18,332 bases of DNA. Origin: Gemmataceae bacterium. Its GTDB lineage: Bacteria; Planctomycetota; Planctomycetia; Gemmatales; Gemmataceae. The DNA lies in the NCBI GenBank assembly GCA_020847555.1, contig JADLBT010000153.1, forward strand, positions 1 through 18,332, given 5' to 3'. The translations under genes were made by a program, and so were the position numbers. Positions 1 through 8,400 of this stretch are shown here, one piece after another; position 1 is the stretch's first letter, and every line of letters starts with the position of its first letter. The notes under the pieces are model-generated. The model did not search any database. It was given only the letters and a program-made list of their open reading frames with translations, and was not told the origin of the DNA.

Positions 1-569
1 GCGGCAAGTGGACGGCGCGCGCGGTCGCCCTGTGCTTCCTGTCCGACGACGACGGCAAGACGTGGCGCAAGGGCCGGGGCGAGCTGCACGGTCCGCAAGG
101 CAGCAAGACCGGGCTGCAGGAGCCGGGTGTGGTCGAGCTGAAGGACGGCCGGCTCATGATGCTGTGCCGGACCGACCAGGGGTGCCAGTATCGCTCGTAC
201 TCGAAGGACGGGGGCGAGACGTGGTCCCCGGCCGAGCCGACCGACATCCGCTCGCCCGTCTCCCCGGCCTCGGTCAAGCGCATCCCGAAGACCGGGAACC
301 TGCTGCTCGTCTGGAACGACCACCGCGCCATCGACGCCCGGCGGCGGGGCAAGCGCACGCCGCTGACGGTGGCCGTCTCGCGCGACGAGGGCAAGACATG
401 GGAGAAGCGGAAGACGCTGGAGGACGACCCGGACGGCTGGTACTGCTACACCGCCATCGCGTTCGTCGGCGACCGGGTGGTGCTCGGCCACTGCGCGGGC
501 AACAGCAAGGTCGGCCGCCTCAACCTCACTCAGATCACCTCCTTCCCGCTGGCGTGGCTGTACCGCTGA
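1..569 (+). CDS. Sialidase / BNR-repeat glycosidase-like protein, C-terminal part
   Basis: This gene is cut by the window start; the frame is open from base 3, giving 188 residues before TGA at 567-569. Three Asp-box motifs (S-x-D-x-G-x-T-W) are visible: SDDDGKTW at partial residues 14-21, SKDGGETW at 67-74 and SRDEGKTW at 126-133. They mark blades of a six-bladed sialidase beta-propeller. The stretch QEPGVVELKDGRLMM also fits the family (exo-alpha-sialidase, or a sialidase-fold domain of unknown specificity). Such proteins are usually secreted and cleave terminal sugars from glycans, and they are abundant in planctomycetes. The N-terminus and any signal peptide lie outside the window, so activity and substrate cannot be judged. 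A large palindrome starts directly at the stop codon. Confidence 0.85.
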   Translation, partial: GKWTARAVALCFLSDDDGKTWRKGRGELHGPQGSKTGLQEPGVVELKDGRLMMLCRTDQGCQYRSYSKDGGETWSPAEPTDIRSPVSPASVKRIPKTGNLLLVWNDHRAIDARRRGKRTPLTVAVSRDEGKTWEKRKTLEDDPDGWYCYTAIAFVGDRVVLGHCAGNSKVGRLNLTQITSFPLAWLYR

Positions 570-666
570 GGCAGGGACAAGGAAAGGGACTCTCAAAGCC
601 CACGGGCCGCCACCCATGGGCTTTGAGAGTCCCTATTCCGCCACACTATCCTGCTTGTCCCCACCT
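569..666. repeat. Nested palindrome, CCACGGG family, copy 1
   Basis: The central hairpin has 21-bp arms at 586-606 and 613-633 with one mismatch, around the 6-nt loop CCGCCA (607-612). Its tip carries CCCACGGG against CCCATGGG. An outer, less perfect pair of arms encloses it; the clearest part is GGGACAAG (574-581) against CTTGTCCC (654-661). It lies directly behind the sialidase stop codon and fills much of the 227-bp gap before the next gene. There is no T-run after the stem, so it is not a classical intrinsic terminator. The tip is shared with copies at 1967-2072 and 5272-5384. Confidence 0.85.
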
Positions 667-796
667 CAGCCCACCCCTCTCCGGCACCCCCTTTGCACTC
701 CCTCTGCCGGCGCGCGGCTCGCGCCCACGCTTCAACCGGAGCGGGCCGGCGTACAATAACGGAGGGCGGCACGGGTCGGCGGGCGGGAGGGCAGAC

Positions 797-1978
797 ATGC
801 TGGGCGGCCTGAAGAACCTGTTCTCGGCCAGACAGCGGGACGCGGCGCTACAGCAGCGGCTCGAGGAGCTGCGCCACAGGACGCCGGTCCCGGTCTTCTG
901 GCTTTACGGCAAGACGCAGAGCGGCAAGACCTCACTCATCAAGTTCCTCACCGGTGCCGACGACGCCGAGATCGGCCACGGGTTCAAGCCCTGCACGCGG
1001 TTCTCCCGGCAGTACCAGTTCCCCACCGCAGAGGCGCCCCTCATCACCTTCCTCGACACCCGCGGGGTGGACGAGCCCGGCTACGACCCGGCCGAGGATC
1101 TCGCCCGCTTTGACGCCCTCGCCCATGTGGTCATCATCACGGTCAAGGTGCTGGACCACGCCCTGGAGCACCTGCTCGACCACTTCCACCCGATCCGCAG
1201 CGCCAGCCCGACGCGGCCGGTCGTGCTCGTCCCGACCTGCCTGCACGAGGCGTACCCGCAGCAGCAGCATCCGCAGCCGTACCCGTTCACCGGCTCCGAC
1301 GGCGCAGCCCCGCCGGACGCCATCCCCGAAGAGCTGCGCGCCAGCCTGGACGAGCAGCGACGGCGATTTCACGGGCTGGCCGATGCCGTCATCCCTGTCG
1401 ATCTGACGCGCCCGGAAGAGGGTTTCAGCGACCCGAACTATGGCGGCGACCGGCTCAAGGAGGTGTTGCTCGGGTCGCTCCCGGCCGCGTACCGGCGCAC
1501 CCTGATCGCGCTGGACGAGGCGACGAACGAGCTGCAGGATCTGTTCGCCCAGCACGCCTTGCCGCACATCCTCGGCTACAGCAGCCTGGCGGCGAGCGCG
1601 GGCGCCATCCCGATCCCGTGGGTGGACCTGTTCATCATCCCCGGCATCCAGACGCGCATGATCTACCACCTCGCGCGGCTGTACGGGCAGCCGCTCCGGG
1701 CCGAGCGCTTCCTCGAGCTGGCGAGTACCCTGGGGCTGGGCCTGGTGGTGCGGCAGGCGATCCGGGAAGTCGTGAAGTTCATTCCGTTCGTCGGATCGGT
1801 GGTCGGGGCCGCCCTCGCCGGCGCGGCGACGTTCGCGCTCGGCAAGGCGTTCTGCTTCTACTACAGCGCCGTCCACAAGGGCCATGTACCCCAACCCGAG
1901 GAGCTGCGCCGCTACTACCAGGAACAGCTCACCCGCGCCGAGCAGCTGTGGAGAAAGGGGGAGACGGTGCCAGGGTGA
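797..1978 (+). CDS. P-loop GTPase with DUF697-like C-terminal hydrophobic domain
   Basis: The product has 393 residues, starting at ATG 797 with a purine-rich stretch (GGGAGGGCAG) in front. The G domain shows a Walker A/G1 motif GKTQSGKTS at residues 38-46 and G3 DTRG at 87-90. Where a G4 N/T-K-x-D would be expected there is only PTCLHE, so guanine specificity is not assured. The C-terminal third has two glycine/alanine-rich hydrophobic stretches (about 254-297 and 327-360) containing IPWVDLFIIPGIQ, which resembles DUF697 of YcjF-type membrane-associated proteins. A soluble GTPase that docks on the inner membrane is the likely picture; its role is unknown. A TACAAT -10-like hexamer sits at 752-757, but the -35 is poor. 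The stop codon lies inside the left arm of the next palindrome. The following gene is also a GTPase, suggesting a functional pair. Confidence 0.75.
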   Translation: MLGGLKNLFSARQRDAALQQRLEELRHRTPVPVFWLYGKTQSGKTSLIKFLTGADDAEIGHGFKPCTRFSRQYQFPTAEAPLITFLDTRGVDEPGYDPAEDLARFDALAHVVIITVKVLDHALEHLLDHFHPIRSASPTRPVVLVPTCLHEAYPQQQHPQPYPFTGSDGAAPPDAIPEELRASLDEQRRRFHGLADAVIPVDLTRPEEGFSDPNYGGDRLKEVLLGSLPAAYRRTLIALDEATNELQDLFAQHALPHILGYSSLAASAGAIPIPWVDLFIIPGIQTRMIYHLARLYGQPLRAERFLELASTLGLGLVVRQAIREVVKFIPFVGSVVGAALAGAATFALGKAFCFYYSAVHKGHVPQPEELRRYYQEQLTRAEQLWRKGETVPG

Positions 1979-2072
1979 CAGGGGGACAGGGTGAGAGGAA
2001 TTGAAAGCCCACGGGTGGCGTCCCGTGGAGGCTGAATATCCCTGTCACCCTGTCACCCTGTTATCCTGGCAC
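1967..2072. repeat. Nested palindrome, CCACGGG family, copy 2
   Basis: The outer arms are 28 bp each (1967-1994 and 2045-2072) and pair with four mismatches. They are built from 8-bp CCCTGTCA-like units on the right and their complement on the left. Inside lies the family tip: CCCACGGG, loop TGGCGT (2016-2021), CCCGTGG, with a poorly paired base. The left outer arm encodes the last residues and the TGA of the upstream GTPase, and the right arm ends 7 bp before the ATG of the downstream GTPase. The element therefore makes up essentially the whole intergenic region. Confidence 0.8.
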
Positions 2073-2079
2073 CGCAGGC

Positions 2080-3639
2080 ATGTTCCGACGCAACTGGCGC
2101 CTCATCGTCCTGGCGATCCTGTTTTCGGCCCCGTTCGTCTTCCTGATCGCCTACGGGTCGTACTACCTGTGGTGGAGTGGGTGGGGCTTCTGGGCATGGT
2201 GGCCGATGGCTGTCTGTCTGGGGCTGGCGTACTATCTCGCCTACCGATGGCAGCGCAGCCTGCGTCTCCTCGGCCCGGTCGATACCACGATCCCGTTGCA
2301 CTGGACCGACCGGGACCGGCAGGCGTGGCAGCTCGTCGAGGCGCGGGCGAAGGCGGGCACGAAACTCGACCCGGCGAAGTTCAGCGACATCGCGTTCTAC
2401 GCCGAAACCGCCCAGGAGATGGCCATCGAACTCGCCCGCTTCTACCACCCCAAAGCGCAGGATCCGGTCGGCGCGCTCACCATCCCCGAGATCCTCGCGG
2501 TCATCGAGCTGGCCGCCCACGACCTCGCCGAGATGGTGGACACATACCTCCCCGGCGGTCATCTGCTGCGGATCAACGACTGGAAGAAGGCCCGCCAGGC
2601 GACCGAGTGGTATCAGACGGCGAGCAACATCTACTGGGCGATCTCGACGCTGTTCGCCCCGGTGAACACCGGCCTGCGCTACCTGGCGTCGCGCGTCGGC
2701 ATGTCGATGCCGCTGCAGAAGCTGCAGGAGAACCTCATCCTGTGGTTCTACACCGCGTACCTCCACCGACTGGGCAGTTACCTGATTGACCTCAACAGCG
2801 GGCGGCTGCGCGTCGGCGCCCACCGCTACCGCGAGCTGCAGCGGCAGCACTCCGGCGCCCCCGCGGCGGCGCCGGAAGAGGTCGCTCCGTCCGCCGACGG
2901 GGCCGAGGAGGTACGGCAGGTGACGTTCACCGTCATTGGCCAGGTGAAGGCGGGCAAGTCGAGCCTGATCAACGCCCTCCTCGGCGAGCGCCGGGCCGCA
3001 ACCAACGTGCTGCCGGAGACATCGGAGATTACCCGGTACGACCTGAAGCTGGAAGGGATCCCGACGAAGCTGACGATCCTCGACACGGTCGGGTACGGCC
3101 ACACCGGGCCGCGCGAGGACCAACTCCGGGCAACGCAGGAGGCGGCCCGCCAGTCGGACGTGGTGCTCCTGGTCGTGCAGGCGCGGAACCCGGCCCGGCA
3201 GGCGGACGTGGAAGTCATGCAGGCGCTCTGCCGGTGGTTCGAGGGACGGCCGGAGTTGAAGCTGCCGCCGGTGCTTGGGGTGATGACGCACATCGACCTG
3301 CTCTCGCCGGCGATGGAGTGGGCTCCGCCGTATGACTGGCACAACCCGCAGCGGCCGAAAGAGCGCCAGATCGCCGAGGCGCTGGAGGTGGTGCGCGAGC
3401 AGCTGGGGCAGCACCTGGCGGGCGCCGTGCCGGTGTGTACCGCCGAGGGCAAGGTGTACGGCGTCGAGGAGTGGCTGCTGCCGGCGCTGATGGAACTGCT
3501 CGACCAGGCGCACGCGGTCGCGTTCCTGCGCTGCCTCAAGGCGGAGGCCGACACGCGAAAGGTGCGGCGCGTGTTCGAGCAACTGCTCGCCGCCGGCAAG
3601 GAGGTCGTCAAGGCACTGTGGCAGGGTCCGCTGCGGTAA
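2080..3639 (+). CDS. Membrane-anchored dynamin/Era-like GTPase
   Basis: The product has 519 residues from ATG 2080; the ribosome-binding site is weak. Residues about 8-28 and 33-54 are hydrophobic and aromatic-rich and look like two membrane segments. A roughly 230-residue largely helical region follows. The G domain comes next: G1 GQVKAGKSS at 287-295, a G2-type Thr in TSEITRY, G3 DTVG at 335-338 and an atypical G4 THID at 403-406, with His where Lys is usual. The layout resembles membrane-bound GTPases of the Era/TrmE superfamily (MMR_HSR1 type), but I cannot name a close characterised relative. Context suggests it works with the DUF697-type GTPase just upstream. The TAA stop and the last two codons are inside a perfect 20-bp hairpin arm. 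Confidence 0.78.
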   Translation: MFRRNWRLIVLAILFSAPFVFLIAYGSYYLWWSGWGFWAWWPMAVCLGLAYYLAYRWQRSLRLLGPVDTTIPLHWTDRDRQAWQLVEARAKAGTKLDPAKFSDIAFYAETAQEMAIELARFYHPKAQDPVGALTIPEILAVIELAAHDLAEMVDTYLPGGHLLRINDWKKARQATEWYQTASNIYWAISTLFAPVNTGLRYLASRVGMSMPLQKLQENLILWFYTAYLHRLGSYLIDLNSGRLRVGAHRYRELQRQHSGAPAAAPEEVAPSADGAEEVRQVTFTVIGQVKAGKSSLINALLGERRAATNVLPETSEITRYDLKLEGIPTKLTILDTVGYGHTGPREDQLRATQEAARQSDVVLLVVQARNPARQADVEVMQALCRWFEGRPELKLPPVLGVMTHIDLLSPAMEWAPPYDWHNPQRPKERQIAEALEVVREQLGQHLAGAVPVCTAEGKVYGVEEWLLPALMELLDQAHAVAFLRCLKAEADTRKVRRVFEQLLAAGKEVVKALWQGPLR

Positions 3640-3675
3640 GCAGCCGCGCGCTGGCGCGCGCGGCTGCTTACCGCA
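3632..3675. repeat. Perfect hairpin with TGGC apex, copy 1
   Basis: Arms of 20 bp (3632-3651 and 3656-3675) are perfectly complementary around the 4-nt apex TGGC (3652-3655). The inner stem is GCGCGC/GCGCGC. The left arm contains the stop codon of the upstream GTPase (TAA 3637-3639). There is no T-run behind it. It sits between the GTPase and glgA and could stop transcription or stabilise the upstream transcript end. Similar TGGC-apex hairpins lie at 17306-17345 and 17813-17868. Confidence 0.88.
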
Positions 3676-3750
3676 CGGGCGCCACTCTGCTGCGCCGCCT
3701 GTACAACTTCTCCATCTTGCCGGGCGAGCGTCCCGGTAAGCCCCGGATGG

Positions 3751-3755
3751 GGAGG
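3751..3755 (+). promoter_or_regulatory. Ribosome-binding site deciding the glgA start
   Basis: GGAGG lies 6 nt before GTG 3762. The in-frame ATG 3747 overlaps this region and has no Shine-Dalgarno sequence of its own, so the GTG is preferred. Confidence 0.6.
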
Positions 3756-3761
3756 GCCGTT

Positions 3762-5222
3762 GTGCAGCCGCTCAAGATTCTCTTCCTCAGTGCCGAGGTC
3801 GCGCCCTTCGCCAAGGCCGGCGGCCTGGCCGACGTGTGCGGCTCCCTGCCCAAGGCGCTCGCGGCCCTCGGGCACGAGGTCCGGGTCGTCATGCCTGCGT
3901 ATCGGTCCGTCGAGGAGGCGCTCCCGACCCGACACCACGGCATCCACGCCCACCCGCTCACCCTTCAGGTGCCGATGGGCTCCGGCCCTGTCCCCGCCGG
4001 GGTGCTCGAAACGACCCTCCCGAGCAGTAACGTCCCGGTCTACTTCGTCGCCGAGCACCAGCGGTTTGGCGACCGGCCATTCTTCTACGGTTACGCGGAC
4101 GACCCGTTCCGCTTCGCCTTCTTCAGCCGGGCGGCCCTCGATCTGGCGATCGCCGCCCTCGGCTGGCGGCCGGACGTGGTCCACGCCCACGACTGGCACA
4201 CCGCTCCGGCCGTCGCGTGGCTGGCGACCGCCGGCCAGGCCGACCCGCGCTACGCCGCCTTGCCGACCGTCTATACCATCCACAACCTGATGCACCAGGG
4301 CAAGACAACCCGGCAGGCGCTCGACTACCTCGGCGTCCACACGCCCCTGCTCGTCGAGGAGTGCCCCGGCGAGGTCAACTTCATGGCGCGCGGCATCAAC
4401 CACGCGACGATGATCACCACCGTCAGCCCGACCTACGCGCGGGAGATCCTGACGCGAGAGCACGGCGGCGGCCTGGACGGCTTGCTGCGCTACCGCCATT
4501 TCGACGTCCACGGCATCCTCAACGGACTCGATTACGAGGTGTGGGACGCGGCCCGCGACCGGCACCTGGCGGCCCCGTTCGACGCAAACACCCTCGATCG
4601 GCGCCTGGCGAACAAGCGTGCCCTGCAGGCGCGGGCCGGCCTCCCGGAGCGCCCGGACGTGCCGCTCGTCACGATGGTCACGCGCCTCGACTGGCAGAAG
4701 GGGCTGGATATCACCGGCCACGTCCTCCACCTGCTGCTGAACGGCCACGCTGGCGAGGCGCAGTGCGTGGTACTCGGTTCCGGGGCGCCGCAACACGAGC
4801 AGATGCTGCGCCACATGGCTGGCTACCACCGCGAGCGCATGACCGCGTTCCTCGGGTACGACGCGGCGTTGGCCCCGCTGCTGTACGGGGGCGGCGACAT
4901 CTTCATGATGCCGTCGCTGTTCGAGCCGTGCGGTCTCGGGCAGCTGATCGCGATGCGCTACGGGTCGGTGCCGGTGGTCCGCGCCACCGGCGGCCTGGCC
5001 GACACGGTGCGCCCGCACGTGACCGGATTCACCTTCTCCAATTACAGCGCCGACGACTTCTGGAATGCCCTCCGCGAGGCGCTCTACATCTATCGGAACG
5101 ACCCGGACAGCTGGCGGGCGTTGCAGCGGCAGGGGATGACGCGCGACTACTCGTGGGAAAGTTCCGCCCGGGCGTACCAGCAGGTGTACGAGTGGGCGAT
5201 CGCCCGCGTCCGCGGTTGGTAG
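3762..5222 (+). CDS. glgA: Glycogen/starch synthase (GT5, ADP-glucose type)
   Basis: The 486-residue product adds glucose from ADP-glucose to the non-reducing end of an alpha-1,4-glucan, in the cytosol. The length is normal for GlgA. The N-terminal GT5 signature KAGGL is at residues 18-22 (KxGG binds the nucleotide sugar), followed by ADVCGSLPKAL. HAHDWHTA is in the N-terminal domain. The C-terminal domain has SLFEPCGLGQ with the catalytic Glu at 388, and ATGGLADTV. GTG 3762 is chosen for its strong ribosome-binding site; ATG 3747 would add five residues. The gene begins about 90 bp after a strong hairpin and is followed by two glucan dikinases, so it is probably the first gene of a glucan metabolism operon. 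No glgB or glgC is seen in this window. Confidence 0.95.
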   Translation: MQPLKILFLSAEVAPFAKAGGLADVCGSLPKALAALGHEVRVVMPAYRSVEEALPTRHHGIHAHPLTLQVPMGSGPVPAGVLETTLPSSNVPVYFVAEHQRFGDRPFFYGYADDPFRFAFFSRAALDLAIAALGWRPDVVHAHDWHTAPAVAWLATAGQADPRYAALPTVYTIHNLMHQGKTTRQALDYLGVHTPLLVEECPGEVNFMARGINHATMITTVSPTYAREILTREHGGGLDGLLRYRHFDVHGILNGLDYEVWDAARDRHLAAPFDANTLDRRLANKRALQARAGLPERPDVPLVTMVTRLDWQKGLDITGHVLHLLLNGHAGEAQCVVLGSGAPQHEQMLRHMAGYHRERMTAFLGYDAALAPLLYGGGDIFMMPSLFEPCGLGQLIAMRYGSVPVVRATGGLADTVRPHVTGFTFSNYSADDFWNALREALYIYRNDPDSWRALQRQGMTRDYSWESSARAYQQVYEWAIARVRGW

Positions 5223-5271
5223 CCCTCACCGCGGCACGGAAACTGCTCCGTGGTGGTGCCGGCCCGAACAA

Positions 5272-5384
5272 CCAGCGCAAGCGCAAGGAGGATGGCGTAC
5301 AAGGGGCTGTGGCAAGTCCACGGGACGCCACCCGTGGGCTTGCCAAATACTCGTTACACCCCATCCTCCTTGACCTTGCCCTGG
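5272..5384. repeat. Nested palindrome, CCACGGG family, copy 3
   Basis: The inner hairpin has 14-bp arms (5311-5324, 5331-5344) with one mismatch that would be a G-U pair in RNA, around loop ACGCCA (5325-5330); its tip is CCACGGG/CCCGTGG. The outer arms, 5272-5298 and 5358-5384, are 27 bp with four mismatches and include a perfect 11-bp block (5285-5295 with 5361-5371). It occupies the 189-bp gap between glgA and the dikinase gene and would be transcribed if these two genes form one operon. The outer-arm sequence is unrelated to that of copies 1 and 2. Confidence 0.85.
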
Positions 5385-5411
5385 ACTACCAGGAGAGGAG
5401 AACCAGCCAGG

Positions 5412-8400
5412 ATGCAAGACCCCACGCGAACGGAAGTCGTGACGGCCCTCGCGGAAAACCTCGCGGTCACCAGCCAGGTCGAGGGCGACCGGGTGACGCT
5501 GACCGTCGCCCTGAAGTCGGGGCGCGATTGCGTCCTCCACTGGGGCCTGAGCCGCCGCGGCGGCGCCTGGGAGCGGCCGCCGGAGGCGTGCTGGCCCGCC
5601 GGCACTACCCCCGCCGACGGTCAGGCGGTGCGCACCCCGTTCGCGGCCAACGGTCGGGGCGAGTGCGCGGTGACGATACACCTCGACCGTCCATATCCCT
5701 GGAAACGGCTCTTGTTTGTCCTCTACTACCCCACCGAGAACCGCTGGGTCAAGAACGGACGCGATGACTTCACCGTTCCGCTGCCTCCCGGCCGTACTGG
5801 CGCTGTGGCGCCGGCAGACGCCCTCAACAAGTGGGCGCCGGCGGACGCGATGCGACGGACCGTCGGCCTTGACGGGGGCGAGCAGGTCGCCGTCGCGGTC
5901 TGGACGTCGCCCGAGGCCGTGCGCGTCCGCCTGGCGTCCGACGCCGAGCCGCCGCTGGTGCTGCACTGGGGGGTGGCCCCGCGCTTCCGGCACGAGTGGG
6001 TTCTCCCGCCGGAGGACGCACGTCCAGCCGGCACGTCCGTCGAACAGCAGGCGGCGCGCACGCCGTTCACCGAGCGCGACGGGCTGCAGTACCTCGAGCT
6101 GAACTTCCCGACGCGCGCGGGCGCCGCGCCGCCGCGCGGCATGCGCTTCGTCCTCTACCAGCCCGAAGGCGGTGCCTGGCTCAAGAGCGGCGGCAAGGAC
6201 GTCTACCTCCCTCTCGTCGAGAGGTCGGCGGACCCGCGGCTGCCGTCGGCAAAGCTCCAGGACATCGCCGAGCAGATCATCGGCGCCGAGATGGGCGCCG
6301 GGTCGTGGACGCTGATGCACCGCTTCAACCTGTGCCACGACCTGCTCGAGGGAGTGCAGGACGACGAGGACGGGTTGGCGCTGCTGTTCGCGTGGCTGCG
6401 CTACAGCGCGATCCGGCAACTCGACTGGCAGCGTCGCTACAACACCCAGCCGCGCGAGCTGAGCCACGCCCAGGACCGGCTCACCAAACGGTTGGCGGTC
6501 CTCTGGAAGCGGCACCACGACCGCGGCGAGGCCGGCACCGGCTGCCGGCTGTGGGCGCGGTTGCTCCTGACGACGCTCGGCCGCGGCGGCGAGGGCCAGC
6601 GCGTTCGCGACGAGATCCTCCACATCATGCACCGCAACCACCTGAAGGAGGTGGCCGGCACGTTCGTGGAGGAGTGGCACCAGAAACTGCACAACAACAC
6701 CACCCCCGACGACGTCGTGATCTGCGCCGCCTACCTCGAATTCCTGCGCAGCAACGGTGATGTCGGCCGGTTCTACCACGCCCTGGAAGCGGGCGGAGTA
6801 ACGCGCGAGCGGCTGCGCGGCTTTGAGCGCCCGATCCGCACCGACCCGGTGTTTTACGGCGACCGCAAGGACGCGCTGATCCACGATTTCGAGCACTTCC
6901 TCGCGATCCTCAAGTCGGTCCACTCCGGGATCGACCTCGACACCGCCGCCCACGCGGCTCGCGGGCGCCTCGACGGTCGCACTCAGGGCGCCCTCGACGG
7001 GCTGTATTCCTTGCGCCACCGTCGGGCAGGGGTGCGGGAGATAGCCGGCGCGGTCCTCGCGACGCGCGAGGGGGTCAAGGCGGCGCTCGCCGCGAGTGGG
7101 GACGACGCGGCGCTGCGCGACCTGCTGTTCCTCGATCTGGCCCTGGAGGGAGCGCTGCGCGCGGCGATCGAGCGCGAGAACCTTGGCCAGCTCGACCGCG
7201 ACACGCTGGCGGACCTGACCCACTTGACGCTGCGCGGCGTCAGCCTGTCGAGCGGTGCGCCGGAGGTGGGCATCTGCGCCGGCCACTGGGGTGCGCTGCT
7301 CGCCGTCCCGAGGACCGGCCGCGACTGGGCGCTGCATGCGAAGAGTGTGGCCGACCGCGCCGGGCGGTGGGTGGCGGGCTTCACCGACGACGTCCACCGA
7401 CGGCTGCAGCCGAAGGCAGAATACCTGGGCACGGCGTTCGAGGCGGCGGCGTGGACCATCCCGCTGTTCAGCGAGGAGGTCATCCGCGGCGGCCCGGCGT
7501 TCGCTCTGTCGCTGGTGCTGCGCCGCCTCGACCCGGTCCTGCGGAAGGAGGCCGGGCTCGGCGGGTGGCAGATCATCAGCCCGGCGGCCGCCGCCGGGCG
7601 CGTCCGGGTCGCAGACCACCTGCACGCCATCCAGGGCGAGCGCTTCCCCGAGGCGACGGTCCTCGTCGCCGACGCCGTGGCCGGCAACGAGGAGATCCCG
7701 GAGGGGGTGACCGCCGTCATCACCGCCGACACGCCGGACCTCGTCTCCCACATCGCCGTGCGCGCCCGCAACGCGCAGGTTCTGTTCGCCACCTGCTTCG
7801 ATCGCGAGATCTACGAGCGTCTCAAGGGGATGAAGGACAGCGCCGTTACCCTGCGCGCCACCCCCGGCGGCGACGTGGAATATCAACGCGGCAACGGCAC
7901 CGCGCAGCCGCGCGCGTCGATTGCCGCCCCCCTCGCTCCGCTGCCACGCCGACCCGTCGGCGCCGCCGCGCAGTGGGTGATCGGCCAGGACCAGTTCACG
8001 CCGGCCGTCGTTGGCGGGAAGGCGAACAACCTGAACGGGCTGCGCGGCCGCCTGCCCGACTGGATCCGCCTGCCGACGTCGCTCGCCCTCCCCTTCGGCG
8101 CCTTCGACCGCGCGCTCGCCGACGAGAACAACCGCGAGCTGCGCCGGCAGTACGACGCCCTGGTTGCCGCGGCGGGACAGGATCCGGGCGAGGTGCTGAC
8201 GCGCGTCCGGGAACTGGTGCTGCAAATGGCCGCGCCCGCGGGGTTGCAGGAGGCGGTACTCGGGGCGTGGGGACCGGCGGGGCTACCGGCCGTGCCGTGG
8301 GAGCAGGCGTGGGACGCAATCCGCCGCGTCTGGGCGTCGAAGTGGACCGAGCGCGCGTACCTTTCCCGGCAAGCGCGCGGCGTCCCCCACGAGAATCTGG

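Noticed and set aside
752..757. Promoter of the first GTPase
   Set aside because: TACAAT is a fair -10 but the best -35 (TTCAAC) is weak with a 15-nt spacer, so it is mentioned only in the gene entry.
8..1978. A single long frame joining the window start to the first GTPase
   Set aside because: Its first 260 codons overlap the sialidase frame and a palindrome and are low-complexity. The real GTPase starts at ATG 797 with a ribosome-binding site.
3632..3675. Classical rho-independent terminator
   Set aside because: The stem is strong but there is no T-run after it on either strand, so I list it as a structural repeat.
2826..5018. A 730-codon minus-strand open frame across the second GTPase and glgA
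   Set aside because: It runs across two recognised genes and a hairpin, and its translation is low-complexity and matches no family.
569..5384. CRISPR array
   Set aside because: The repeats are three separated palindromes thousands of bases apart, not regularly spaced short repeats.
5226..8225. A 999-codon open frame antisense to the GWD gene
   Set aside because: It is a high-GC shadow. The translation is Arg/Val/Gln-rich without motifs, while the plus strand carries every GWD motif.
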